A stretch of 64,000 nucleotides of DNA from Hyphomonadaceae bacterium UBA1849. Lineage in GTDB: Bacteria > Pseudomonadota > Alphaproteobacteria > Caulobacterales > Hyphomonadaceae. The position numbers were made by a program, and so were the translations under genes. The DNA is taken from the NCBI GenBank assembly GCA_002338565.1, contig DDIN01000002.1, positions 219,885 through 283,884 on the forward strand, in the 5' to 3' direction. Below, piece by piece: positions 24,656 through 32,501 of this stretch. Within the stretch, counting starts at the first letter, position 1, and each line of letters begins with the position of its first letter. The notes beneath the pieces were generated by a model. That model saw only the letters and a program-made list of their open reading frames with translations. It searched no databases and was not told the origin of the DNA.

Positions 24656-26221
24656 TTAAATAATTCTGCTGTCTGATTTGCCCCAGTACCGGTCACGGAC
24701 GAGGCGTTTGTAAAGCTTGCCCGTTGGGTGACGCGGAAGTTCAGGATCGAAATCCACGCTTTTCGGGCATTTGATTTTGGAAAGTTGCGACTGGCAATAG
24801 CGGATAAGCTCATCGCCGAGTTCATCACTCGCGGCCACGCCCGGCATTGGCTGGACAACCGCTTTCACTTCCTCTCCGAATTCGTCATTCGGCACGCCAA
24901 TCACCGCAACGTCAGCGACCTTATGGTGCGTGATCAGAACGTTTTCAGCTTCCTGAGGGTAGATGTTCACCCCGCCGGAAATGATCATGAACGCCTTGCG
25001 GTCCGTCAGATAGAGGAAGCCGTCTTCGTCCAGCCTGCCAATGTCACCGAGTGAGGACCAGCCTTCCTTGAACGGGTGACAAGCCTTCTTCGATTTTTCC
25101 GGATCGTTATGGTAGGTCGGCGGCGTGGTGTCAGAGAAGTAGATCATGCCTTCTTCATTCGGGCCGAGCTCGTTGCCTTCCTCGTCGCAAATATGCGGAA
25201 CGCCGTGCAGCGGTTTGCCGACGCTTCCCTTGTGCGTCATCCAGTCCGGTGAGGAAATCCATGTCAGGCCGTTTCCTTCAGAACCAGCATAGTATTCATG
25301 GATGACCGGGCCCCACCATTCAATCATTTGTGCTTTCACCGGCACCGGGCATGGCGCGGCAGCGTGGACCGCAAATTTCAAGGATGACAGATCGTATGTT
25401 TTGCGCGTGGCCTCAGGCAGTTTGAGCATTTTGACGAACATGGTTGGTACCAGCTGCGTATGCGTGACCTGATATTTCTCTACCAGCTGCAGGAAGGTTT
25501 CAGGATCAAACTTGTCCATGATGATCGCCGTCGCCCCGATCGACATTGCGGTCATCGTCCAGCGCAGCGGGGCTGCGTGATAGAGCGGAGCAGGGGAGAG
25601 ATAGATGCTGTCTTCAGTAATTCCGCCTGCTGCGCTGAGGATCATGCGTAGAACGCTGTCTGCCCCGATAGGTTTGTCCGGATCGAGCGGTGGGCGAATG
25701 CCCTTCGGGCGTCCCGTCGTGCCGGACGAGTAGAGCATGTCCGCACCGGCACTTTCATCACCAATCGGTGTAGAAGGCATGTCATTGCGCAAAGCTTCAT
25801 AAACTTCATAACCTTCGACCTCACCGCAAACGCTAAAATAGCGTTCCATCCCGGTGATAGCCTTCACCTCTTTTGCGGCAACGGCGAGGTCAGGACAGGA
25901 AAAGAGCACTCGCGCGCCGGAGTCCTGCACGATGTAGTCGATTTCAGAAGCCGTCAGGCGAGACGAGATGCAGGTGAAATACAGGCCGGACCGCTGAGCC
26001 GCCCAGGCCAGCTCCAGATACTGGACCGAGTTCGTCATGAAGAATGCGATTGTGTCGCCCTTCTTCAAACCTATCGATCTGAAAAACTGTGCCCCTTGAT
26101 TTGATCGCGTTTCAAGCTCGCCAAAGCTGAGCGTCTCTCCGGTGGCAGCCATGATAATGGCAGGCTTGTCCGGATGCTTAGCCGCGTGAATGCAAGGGTG
26201 GAATGTCTGCTCCTCCGCCAT
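24656..26221 (-). CDS. Acyl-CoA synthetase (AMP-forming)
   Basis: A 521-residue ANL-superfamily ligase that activates a carboxylic acid with ATP and CoA. The phosphate-binding loop is YSSGTTGRPKG near residue 170. The second core motif is around EYYAGSEGNG, the hinge is LTDRKAFMIISGGVNIYPQEAE, and the C-terminal catalytic lysine lies in HPTGKLYKR. It resembles FadD3/fatty-acyl types acting on medium or large hydrophobic acids. It is cotranscribed with the MaoC hydratase downstream. The substrate is not determinable. Confidence 0.92.
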   Translation of the reverse strand: MAEEQTFHPCIHAAKHPDKPAIIMAATGETLSFGELETRSNQGAQFFRSIGLKKGDTIAFFMTNSVQYLELAWAAQRSGLYFTCISSRLTASEIDYIVQDSGARVLFSCPDLAVAAKEVKAITGMERYFSVCGEVEGYEVYEALRNDMPSTPIGDESAGADMLYSSGTTGRPKGIRPPLDPDKPIGADSVLRMILSAAGGITEDSIYLSPAPLYHAAPLRWTMTAMSIGATAIIMDKFDPETFLQLVEKYQVTHTQLVPTMFVKMLKLPEATRKTYDLSSLKFAVHAAAPCPVPVKAQMIEWWGPVIHEYYAGSEGNGLTWISSPDWMTHKGSVGKPLHGVPHICDEEGNELGPNEEGMIYFSDTTPPTYHNDPEKSKKACHPFKEGWSSLGDIGRLDEDGFLYLTDRKAFMIISGGVNIYPQEAENVLITHHKVADVAVIGVPNDEFGEEVKAVVQPMPGVAASDELGDELIRYCQSQLSKIKCPKSVDFDPELPRHPTGKLYKRLVRDRYWGKSDSRII

Positions 26222-26355
26222 GCGCGTTTCCTTCCCGATTTTTTATATTTTCGAGAGGATGGCGCGAGCAAAGGTCACTGTCTAGCGGTGACGCTGGGGC
26301 AGGTAATCTGAAAAGAATAAGACGCTGAGTTGTTACGCGGAGCTGCAAAGGTGTT

Positions 26356-28179
26356 TCAATTTGGTCGGATCAGGGTGATCGTGCCGTCCTGATAAGCAGC
26401 CAGACAGTCGGTTGCATCATTGCGGATATCGCTGTCGAGCAGAACCGTTGTGGACATGCCGTCGCCTTCGAAACGTGGATCATCGCATTCGCCATCTTCT
26501 GCCCAGCGTCCATTGTCGACGCCGAATAGAATGCCATCGTAGAGCGTTCCGCTCGCTGCAGCTTGTGAAATGAGCGTGACGCGACCCTGCTGGTATGCGT
26601 TCAGGCAGTCTGTTGCGTCGGCTTTTTTGTTCTCATCTAAAGGTTCGCCCTCAGCCATGGCTTCGCCTTCAAATCGCGGGTCGTCGCACTCATTGTCGTT
26701 GGCGAAAACGCTCGTATCGATACCGAAATTAATGCCGTCATAGTGGCGCGGGCGGGTGATCTCTTCCCTCAGTTCGAGACGGTCTTCCTGATACGCGGCC
26801 AGACAATCAGACGCATCAGCGCGGATGTGTGCATCGGTTAGGAGAACCTGTGTCATACCTTCACCAATGAAGCGGCGGTCATCGCATTCGCCGTCATTGG
26901 ACCAGACGCCGCTGTCATCGCCAAAGTCTATTCCGTTATAGGTGACTGGAGAGAAATAGGCGTTGCGAATGGTGATGCGGTCTTGCTGATACGCGGTCAG
27001 GCAGTCGGTTGCATCGGCCTCTATATTGCTCTGCTCCAGCGGTGGGCTTGCCATGCCCAGCCCCTGAAAACGCGGATCATCGCATTCATTATCATTGGCG
27101 AAATCACTTGAATCTACGCCAAATGTAATGGTTTCGAACTTAAGCGGCTCGGTGATAGGCGTGCGCAATTCCAGCTCGCCTGACATCCACGCCGCAATGC
27201 AGTCAGATGCATCTGCTAAGGTGTTTGCATCGGTCAGCAGCACACGTGTCATGCCGTCCCCTATGAAGCGGCGATCATCGCATTCGTTATCATTTGCATA
27301 CGGGCTGCTGTCGTCGCCGAAATTGACTCCGTCGACGATGCGAGGAGCGATATAGGCACGGCGCAGAAAGATGCGGCCAGCTTCAAATCCGGACAGGCAG
27401 TCGGATGCGTCTTTTTCAATCGCGTCCGAAAATCCACCGATAAGAGACATGTCTGGCCCGACAAAGCGCGGGTCGTCACACTCGCCATCATTCGCGAATG
27501 GCCCCTCATCGATACCAAACAGAATGCCCTCCTGAGAGTAAGGTTCCTCGATCTCGACGATCAACTGAATTGCACCGTTTCGGTAGTAGAATAAACAGTC
27601 GGATGCGTCGGCTTCGATGTTTTCTTCGTTCAGGAACTGGGCCATGCCTGTTCCTTGAAATCTCGGGTCGTCGCATTCGTCATCATTCGCCCATTCGCTG
27701 GAATCGACACCGAAACTGATCCCCTCGAAAGTGTAAGGCTCGTCGAAACTGGTGCGCAGAGCGATAGTCCCTGCTTGAAACGCCGCAAGACAATCGGTGG
27801 AATCGGCGAGAATGTTCTCATCCTGCGTATATGTCGCCATGCCGCGACCACGAAAGCGCGGGTCGTCGCATTCGCCATCGTGGGCAAAACGACCGCGATC
27901 TGTGCCGAATTCCACGCCATCATAAGTGACGAAATTTGTGTTTCTCAGAAACACAGTTCCGCCTGCGAACGCCGCCTGACAGTCTTCGGCGTCATGGCCT
28001 TCATTTCGGCGTGACTGGAAACTGGACGCATCAGGGCCTGCAAAACGCGGATCATCGCATTCCCCGTCATTTGCAAAGCGACTCGTATTGTCACCGAAAT
28101 CTGGTGAGGCCTGCGCTGAAACAGATTCGCCTGCCAGGCAGAGAGACGTCACCAACGCCAGTGTTATGAAGATCCGCAC
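26356..28179 (-). CDS. Secreted protein with nine Cys/Asp-rich repeats
   Basis: About 607 residues made almost wholly of nine tandem units of roughly 63-66 residues. Each has the pattern FGxDxxxxANDGECDDPRFxGxGM, a spacer of about ten residues, DA[ST]DCxAAYQxGxIxL and a hydrophobic linker. Every unit contributes one Cys in ECDD and one in the DC pair, so one disulfide per repeat is likely, and the clustered Asp could bind calcium. The GTG at 28179 has AAGGA seven bases upstream and begins a signal peptide (RIFITLALVTSLCLAGESVSA). The longer frame to 28281 lacks one. Its role is unknown; it is probably an exported adhesive or structural protein. Confidence 0.82.
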   Translation of the reverse strand: MRIFITLALVTSLCLAGESVSAQASPDFGDNTSRFANDGECDDPRFAGPDASSFQSRRNEGHDAEDCQAAFAGGTVFLRNTNFVTYDGVEFGTDRGRFAHDGECDDPRFRGRGMATYTQDENILADSTDCLAAFQAGTIALRTSFDEPYTFEGISFGVDSSEWANDDECDDPRFQGTGMAQFLNEENIEADASDCLFYYRNGAIQLIVEIEEPYSQEGILFGIDEGPFANDGECDDPRFVGPDMSLIGGFSDAIEKDASDCLSGFEAGRIFLRRAYIAPRIVDGVNFGDDSSPYANDNECDDRRFIGDGMTRVLLTDANTLADASDCIAAWMSGELELRTPITEPLKFETITFGVDSSDFANDNECDDPRFQGLGMASPPLEQSNIEADATDCLTAYQQDRITIRNAYFSPVTYNGIDFGDDSGVWSNDGECDDRRFIGEGMTQVLLTDAHIRADASDCLAAYQEDRLELREEITRPRHYDGINFGIDTSVFANDNECDDPRFEGEAMAEGEPLDENKKADATDCLNAYQQGRVTLISQAAASGTLYDGILFGVDNGRWAEDGECDDPRFEGDGMSTTVLLDSDIRNDATDCLAAYQDGTITLIRPN

Positions 28180-28392
28180 ATTCACATCCTTAAAAGTCCG
28201 TGCCGTCAGTTTTGCGAGAAAACGGGGCCGGTCAACCGTGAATTCAGGGGATTGGGCGCTGTTTGAGGGGATTAGGACCACTATGACACGCTAAACCGAA
28301 CATGAACGAAAAGGCTCGTTTACCACAACGAAACATTCAGACTGGGTTCAATGCGGGTTCGTCATATTGGCTGCATTGAAGGAGAATTTCCC

Positions 28393-29379
28393 ATGCAAAT
28401 GAAAGCCATTACCTCTGGAGTAGCTCTCGCCGCGATGATGGCGATCACCCCCGCCGCCAACGCCCAGTCTTCATATTGGAGCTATGACGGTCAGACGAAT
28501 TACAGCTCTTACTCTTCTTGCGAACAAGCACGCAGCACACGCACGATGAACGGCGCGGCCGTTGGCGGTCTTCTGGGTGCCGGTGCCGGTGCAATGGCCG
28601 GCGGAGATGACACCCGCAACGCTATTGTCGGTGCAATGATCGGAGCCGCAGCCGGTGGCATTGTTGGCAATCGCCAGATCCAGTGTTCCGAATATCAGTA
28701 TCCGAGCCAGAGCTCGTCTTACTCTACGAATTCGAACACCCGCTATGTGAATAGCCAGCCGACTTACGGCCACACATCGTCCAATGGTTATTACAGCAAT
28801 GGCCAGTACAATAACGGCCACCATAACCAGGGTTATCAGACGACATACCCGTCCCGCTCGTACACAACGACACGGACCCACAATAACGGCTATAGCAACA
28901 ATAACCGCTATGGCAGCAGCACCTACAATAACGGCTACAGCAATAGCGGTTACCAGTCAGGTCGCACTTACACGACCACGCGGACTTATAGCTCCCAGCC
29001 GACCTACAGCTACGGCAATAACCGCAACTACTCTAACCACGGCAGCTACCAGTCCAATAGCGGCTATAACAATGGCTATCACAGCGGCAGCACATACCAG
29101 ACATCCAACCGGTATTCGCAGCCAACATACAGCTATCAGCAGCCTGCAACGCAGCGCTGGAGCTATGACGGCGAGACCATGTTCCGCTCGTATGGTGAGT
29201 GTGACGAAGCCCGCCGCAGCCGGACCCTCGCCGGTGGTGGTATCGGTGCCCTCGCAGGTGCGGGCCTTGCGGCCATGGCCGGTGGCGATGACACGCGAAA
29301 CGCAGCTGTTGGCGCAGTCGTCGGTGGTGTAATCGGTGCCTATGCTGGTCAGCGTACGATCCAGTGCTCGCAGTACTGA
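28393..29379 (+). CDS. Duplicated glycine-zipper exported protein with Tyr/Asn-rich linker
   Basis: About 328 residues. A signal peptide (MQMKAITSGVALAAMMAITP) is followed by module A: WSYDGQTNYSSYSSCEQAR, then a Gly/Ala zipper containing MAGGDDTRNA and ending IQCSEY. About 170 residues of Tyr, Ser, Asn, Gly and Thr follow, then module B with the same order (WSYDGETMFRSYGECDEAR, zipper with MAGGDDTRNA, IQCSQY). The two modules are a clear internal duplication. Glycine zippers insert in or lie along membranes; the linker resembles prion-like or adhesive sequence. AAGGAG precedes the ATG. Location is periplasm or outer membrane by inference. Confidence 0.8.
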   Translation: MQMKAITSGVALAAMMAITPAANAQSSYWSYDGQTNYSSYSSCEQARSTRTMNGAAVGGLLGAGAGAMAGGDDTRNAIVGAMIGAAAGGIVGNRQIQCSEYQYPSQSSSYSTNSNTRYVNSQPTYGHTSSNGYYSNGQYNNGHHNQGYQTTYPSRSYTTTRTHNNGYSNNNRYGSSTYNNGYSNSGYQSGRTYTTTRTYSSQPTYSYGNNRNYSNHGSYQSNSGYNNGYHSGSTYQTSNRYSQPTYSYQQPATQRWSYDGETMFRSYGECDEARRSRTLAGGGIGALAGAGLAAMAGGDDTRNAAVGAVVGGVIGAYAGQRTIQCSQY

Positions 29380-29443
29380 TCCGCGCAAATAATTAGGAAG
29401 TGACCTCGGGTTATACTTGATTTTACTTCCCAGACACGTCTTC

Positions 29444-29471
29444 ACTCCCCGTCAATCAGACGGGGAGTTTT
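29444..29471 (+). terminator. Hairpin with T tract that overlaps the ribosome site of the next gene
   Basis: A perfect ten-pair stem ACTCCCCGTC / GACGGGGAGT with a five-base loop, followed by TTTT. It closes the glycine-zipper gene. Its 3' arm contains GGGGAG, the only ribosome-binding site of the crotonase ATG seven bases further on. It can therefore act as a terminator and as a translational block. Confidence 0.7.
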
Positions 29472-29474
29472 ACT

Positions 29475-30389
29475 ATGACAAAAAGAAAAGAGTTTGAGAC
29501 AGTCATCCTTGAGGTCGAGGATGGCATTGCAACGGTTACGTTGAACCGTCCGGAGAAGATGAACGCCTTTACCGGCCAGATGATGCTCGACATCATCGCA
29601 GCCTTTGACGAGACAGACGCTGATGATGACGTGAAAGCGGTCATTGTAACAGGCGCTGGCGACCGCGCATTCTGCGCCGGCGCTGACCTCTCTCAGGGCG
29701 GTAAGACCTTCGACTATGAAGCGCGTCAGGCGGGCGGTAAAGAGGCCGGCCACGCAACGCAGGAAGACCTGCAACGTGATGGCGGCGGCCGCTGCACACT
29801 GCGCATGTATGAAAGCCTGAAGCCGATTATCGGCGCGATCAATGGCGCAGCCGTTGGTATTGGCGCGACCATGCAGCTGCCTATGGATGTGCGTATCGCG
29901 TCTGACAATGCGCGCTTCGGCTTTGTGTTCTCACGCCGCGGTATTACGCCGGAAGCATGCTCCAGCTATTTCCTTCCGCGTCTTGTCGGCATCAGCCAGG
30001 CGCTGGACTGGTGTTATTCCGGTCGCGTGTTCAATGCGCAGGAAGCTCTTGATGGCGGACTGGTCAAAGCAGTCTATCCGCAAGCTGAACTGATGGACGC
30101 AGCGCGCGCTTGGTGCCGCGAAATCATCGACAATACCGCTCCGGTTTCCGTCGCGCTGACACGTCAGATGATGTGGCAGATGCTGGGTGCCGATCACCCA
30201 ATGGAAGCGCACATCATCGACAGCCGTGCGATCTTCGAACGTGGTCGTACAGGCGACGCGAAAGAGGGCGTCACAAGCTTCCTTGAAAAGCGTAAGCCTG
30301 AATACCCTGAGAAGGTATCTGACGGTATCGCACCGCACTATCCATTCTACTCGGAGCGCAAATTCCGCTGGCCGGAAAAAGCTGAATAG
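29475..30389 (+). CDS. Enoyl-CoA hydratase/isomerase family (crotonase) protein
   Basis: A 304-residue crotonase-fold protein. The oxyanion-hole segments are AFCAGADLSQGG near residue 75 and INGAAVGIGATMQLPMD near 125, and a Glu in FSRRGITPEACSSYFLP takes the catalytic position. It is longer than usual at the C-terminus (YPFYSERKFRWPEK). It probably hydrates or isomerises an unsaturated acyl-CoA in fatty-acid or terpenoid degradation, in keeping with nearby acyl-CoA synthetase and dehydrogenase genes. A strong terminator follows. Confidence 0.93.
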   Translation: MTKRKEFETVILEVEDGIATVTLNRPEKMNAFTGQMMLDIIAAFDETDADDDVKAVIVTGAGDRAFCAGADLSQGGKTFDYEARQAGGKEAGHATQEDLQRDGGGRCTLRMYESLKPIIGAINGAAVGIGATMQLPMDVRIASDNARFGFVFSRRGITPEACSSYFLPRLVGISQALDWCYSGRVFNAQEALDGGLVKAVYPQAELMDAARAWCREIIDNTAPVSVALTRQMMWQMLGADHPMEAHIIDSRAIFERGRTGDAKEGVTSFLEKRKPEYPEKVSDGIAPHYPFYSERKFRWPEKAE

Positions 30390-30408
30390 TCAGCTGATGA
30401 TGTCATCG

Positions 30409-30436
30409 AAAAGGCCTGCTTTAGCAGGCCTTTTTT
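30409..30436 (+). terminator. Rho-independent terminator (bidirectional)
   Basis: AAGGCCTGC / GCAGGCCTT stem with a TTTA loop, followed by TTTTTT on the plus strand and an A-run upstream that gives T residues on the other. It serves the crotonase gene and overlaps the end of the convergent VOC gene. Confidence 0.88.
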
Positions 30437-30848
30437 ATGCCGCGAAAATCTGGTCGAAATTGCGGAATGTCTTGAATTCCAGCGCCGTATCGCTGCCCGG
30501 TTCGCGGATGAAGAACGTACCTTGTTCTCCAACTTCGCCCGCAAAGCGGATATAGGGGCCAATCTCGAATGGCACGCCCTTAGCGTCTACGCGGTCTGCC
30601 AGAGCCTGCCAGTCATCCCATTGCATGATGATACCGAAATGGAAGGCAGGAACCTGCTGCCCGTCCACCGGATTTTTGGCCGCTTCATCCATATCATCGA
30701 CGAGATGACTGGTGATCTGGTGGCCGAAAAAGTCGAAATCCACCCAACGTTCGCTTGTCCGGCCAATGCTCGCGCCGATTACGTCAGTCATGAAGGCTGA
30801 CGTCTTCTCAAGATTGGCGGTTGGGAAGGCAAGGTGAAATGGCTGCAT
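30435..30848 (-). CDS. VOC-family (glyoxalase/dioxygenase-fold) protein
   Basis: About 137 residues. It begins MQPFHLAFPTANLEKTSAFM and continues ERWVDFDFFGHQITSHL and FHFGIIMQWDDWQALADRV, ending with GTFFIREPGSDTALEFKTF. These are the beta-alpha-beta-beta-beta modules of the vicinal-oxygen-chelate fold. The His and Glu of a possible metal site are in FHLAF, FHFG and ALEFK. The frame is open far upstream to 31295, but that part shows no domain or ribosome site, so I start at 30848. Specific chemistry is unknown. Confidence 0.8.
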   Translation of the reverse strand: MQPFHLAFPTANLEKTSAFMTDVIGASIGRTSERWVDFDFFGHQITSHLVDDMDEAAKNPVDGQQVPAFHFGIIMQWDDWQALADRVDAKGVPFEIGPYIRFAGEVGEQGTFFIREPGSDTALEFKTFRNFDQIFAA

Positions 30849-31110
30849 TGAAGGCACGTCCTGCTGGGTTTGGTACAGATGCGATTCTATAGCGGCGAAT
30901 CTGTCTGTCATCATGTTTCGATGGTTTTGCGCCAGTCTGCAGAGCCATACTGCACAGGAGATAAACAGATAGGCGCAGGCATGCTTAACCGGCGTTTCTG
31001 AGCGTATCAGACATGTTTTGCTGTGAATAAGGGTTTGCACCGGCAGGCTCTGCCGATTACAGAAATGTGTCGATCGGGCGGGAAACGCCCTGCGGGAAAA
31101 GGAATACGGT
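30849..31110. other. Gap between VOC and nucleoside-transporter genes
   Basis: No convincing gene or RNA. Two small stems, CGGCAG-gct-CTGCCG and GGGCG-GGAAA-CGCCC, lie just ahead of the transporter ribosome site, and could form a leader structure. Confidence 0.3.
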
Positions 31111-32385
31111 ATGGATTGGGGCTGGGATAACGCGCGGGCGCTGCTCGGGCTGGTGGTGATTGTTGGTATCGCCTGGGCTGTTTCGGAAAACCGGAAACTC
31201 TTTCCATGGAAACTCGTGCTCGGCGCAGTTGGCCTCCAGTTTGTGTTTGCGCTCCTTCTGTTTGCCGTTCCGCCGGTTCGCAACGTTCTGTTCAAAGCAA
31301 ATGTCGTTGTCGACGGCCTTGAGAACGCGACCCGCTACGGCACAGGTTTTGTGTTCGGCTATATCGGTGACAATACGACCTTCCCTGTAGAACAAGCTAA
31401 TGCCAATCCCGCTTTCTTCTTCCAGATCCTTCCAATCGTTATTGTTGTTGCGGCGTTGTCCGCGATCCTCTGGCACTGGCGTATTCTGCGCTGGGTGACT
31501 AAAGCCTTTGCCTTCATTTTCGCGAAAACCATGGGCCTTGGTGGCGCGACATCTCTGGCTGTGTCTGCGAACATCTTTATGGGCATGACCGAAGCACCGG
31601 TCCTCGTAAAACCATACATCAAAGGCATGACCCGTTCGGAAGTCTTCGTTTTGATGACAACCGGTTTTGCGACCATCGCTGGCTCCGTTCTGATCATCTA
31701 CACGACCTTCTTGCAGCCGGTTATGGCGAACCCGCTCGCCCAGCTGCTGACGGCATCGATCGTGGCGGCGCCTGCGGCGGTCGCCCTTGCGCTGACAATG
31801 GTGCCTGAGACCGTTGCGATCTCAGACCGTGCGCATGAACCGGACTTTGAGTACGAATCCACAATGGATGCGTTCTCATCTGGTGCTAGCACCGGTCTCC
31901 AGATCGTTTTGAATATTGCGACCATGCTGATCGCCGCGCTCGCGCTTCTCTTCATGGTGAATGCGGCCCTCGGCGCTGCACCGGATGTAAATGGCGAGGC
32001 GCTGTCTATTCAGCGTATTCTCGGCTGGATCTTCATGCCACTCATGTACATGACCGGTGTGCCAATGGAAGAGGCGGCAAAAGCCGGTTCTCTCATGGGC
32101 ATCAAAACGGTTCTGACTGAGTTTGTTGCCTTCCTCGACCTTGCGAACACGCCTGCAGATCAGCTGTCTGACCGCTCACGCATTATCGTCGCGCACGCGA
32201 TTTGCGGCTTTGCGAATTTCGGCTCTATCGGCATTCTGATTGGTGGTCTGACCATCATCGCTCCGGAGCGCCGTGAGACATTCCTCAGCCTGTCATGGAA
32301 GACGCTTCTGGCGGGTACGCTCGCAACATGCATGAGCGCATGCATTGCCGGTGCGCTTCCAGCATCACTTTTCCTTGGTGGCTGA
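31111..32385 (+). CDS. Concentrative nucleoside transporter (NupC/CNT family)
   Basis: A 424-residue inner-membrane symporter with about ten hydrophobic helices. Characteristic CNT segments are ALLLFAVPPVRNVLFKANVVV, FFFQILPIVIVVAALSAIL, ANIFMGMTEAPVLVKPY, which holds the conserved Glu that contacts the ribose, and ICGFANFGSIGI near the end. It imports nucleosides with Na+ or H+. AAGGA precedes the ATG. A TonB receptor follows on the same strand after 116 bases, and the two might cooperate in nucleoside uptake, but that is inference. Confidence 0.94.
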   Translation: MDWGWDNARALLGLVVIVGIAWAVSENRKLFPWKLVLGAVGLQFVFALLLFAVPPVRNVLFKANVVVDGLENATRYGTGFVFGYIGDNTTFPVEQANANPAFFFQILPIVIVVAALSAILWHWRILRWVTKAFAFIFAKTMGLGGATSLAVSANIFMGMTEAPVLVKPYIKGMTRSEVFVLMTTGFATIAGSVLIIYTTFLQPVMANPLAQLLTASIVAAPAAVALALTMVPETVAISDRAHEPDFEYESTMDAFSSGASTGLQIVLNIATMLIAALALLFMVNAALGAAPDVNGEALSIQRILGWIFMPLMYMTGVPMEEAAKAGSLMGIKTVLTEFVAFLDLANTPADQLSDRSRIIVAHAICGFANFGSIGILIGGLTIIAPERRETFLSLSWKTLLAGTLATCMSACIAGALPASLFLGG

Positions 32386-32501
32386 TCTGCAACGCTGTGA
32401 ATGAAGTTGGGTGGAGTTTACTCTATCCAGCTTGATTATTGCGCGACAGGGATACAGATACATCTCACGACGCCCTAAAAACGGGTGCAGGGAGGAAGTC
32501 T

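Noticed and set aside
26275..26293. GTCAC-N9-GTGAC upstream of the acyl-CoA synthetase gene
   Set aside because: Only five-base arms with a long spacer; likely by chance.
26400..28170. Regular DNA repetition resembling a repeat array
   Set aside because: The period is about 195 bases and codes for protein repeats; there are no short identical repeats with unique spacers, so not a CRISPR.
28784..29332. Open frames in the second plus-strand frame and on the minus strand across the Tyr/Asn-rich region
   Set aside because: They are low-complexity by-products of the repetitive coding sequence of the glycine-zipper protein; no domain or start signal.
30849..31295. Frame open upstream of the VOC protein
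   Set aside because: Extra 149 residues show no domain, no ribosome site at the far start and odd composition; the family begins at the 30848 ATG.
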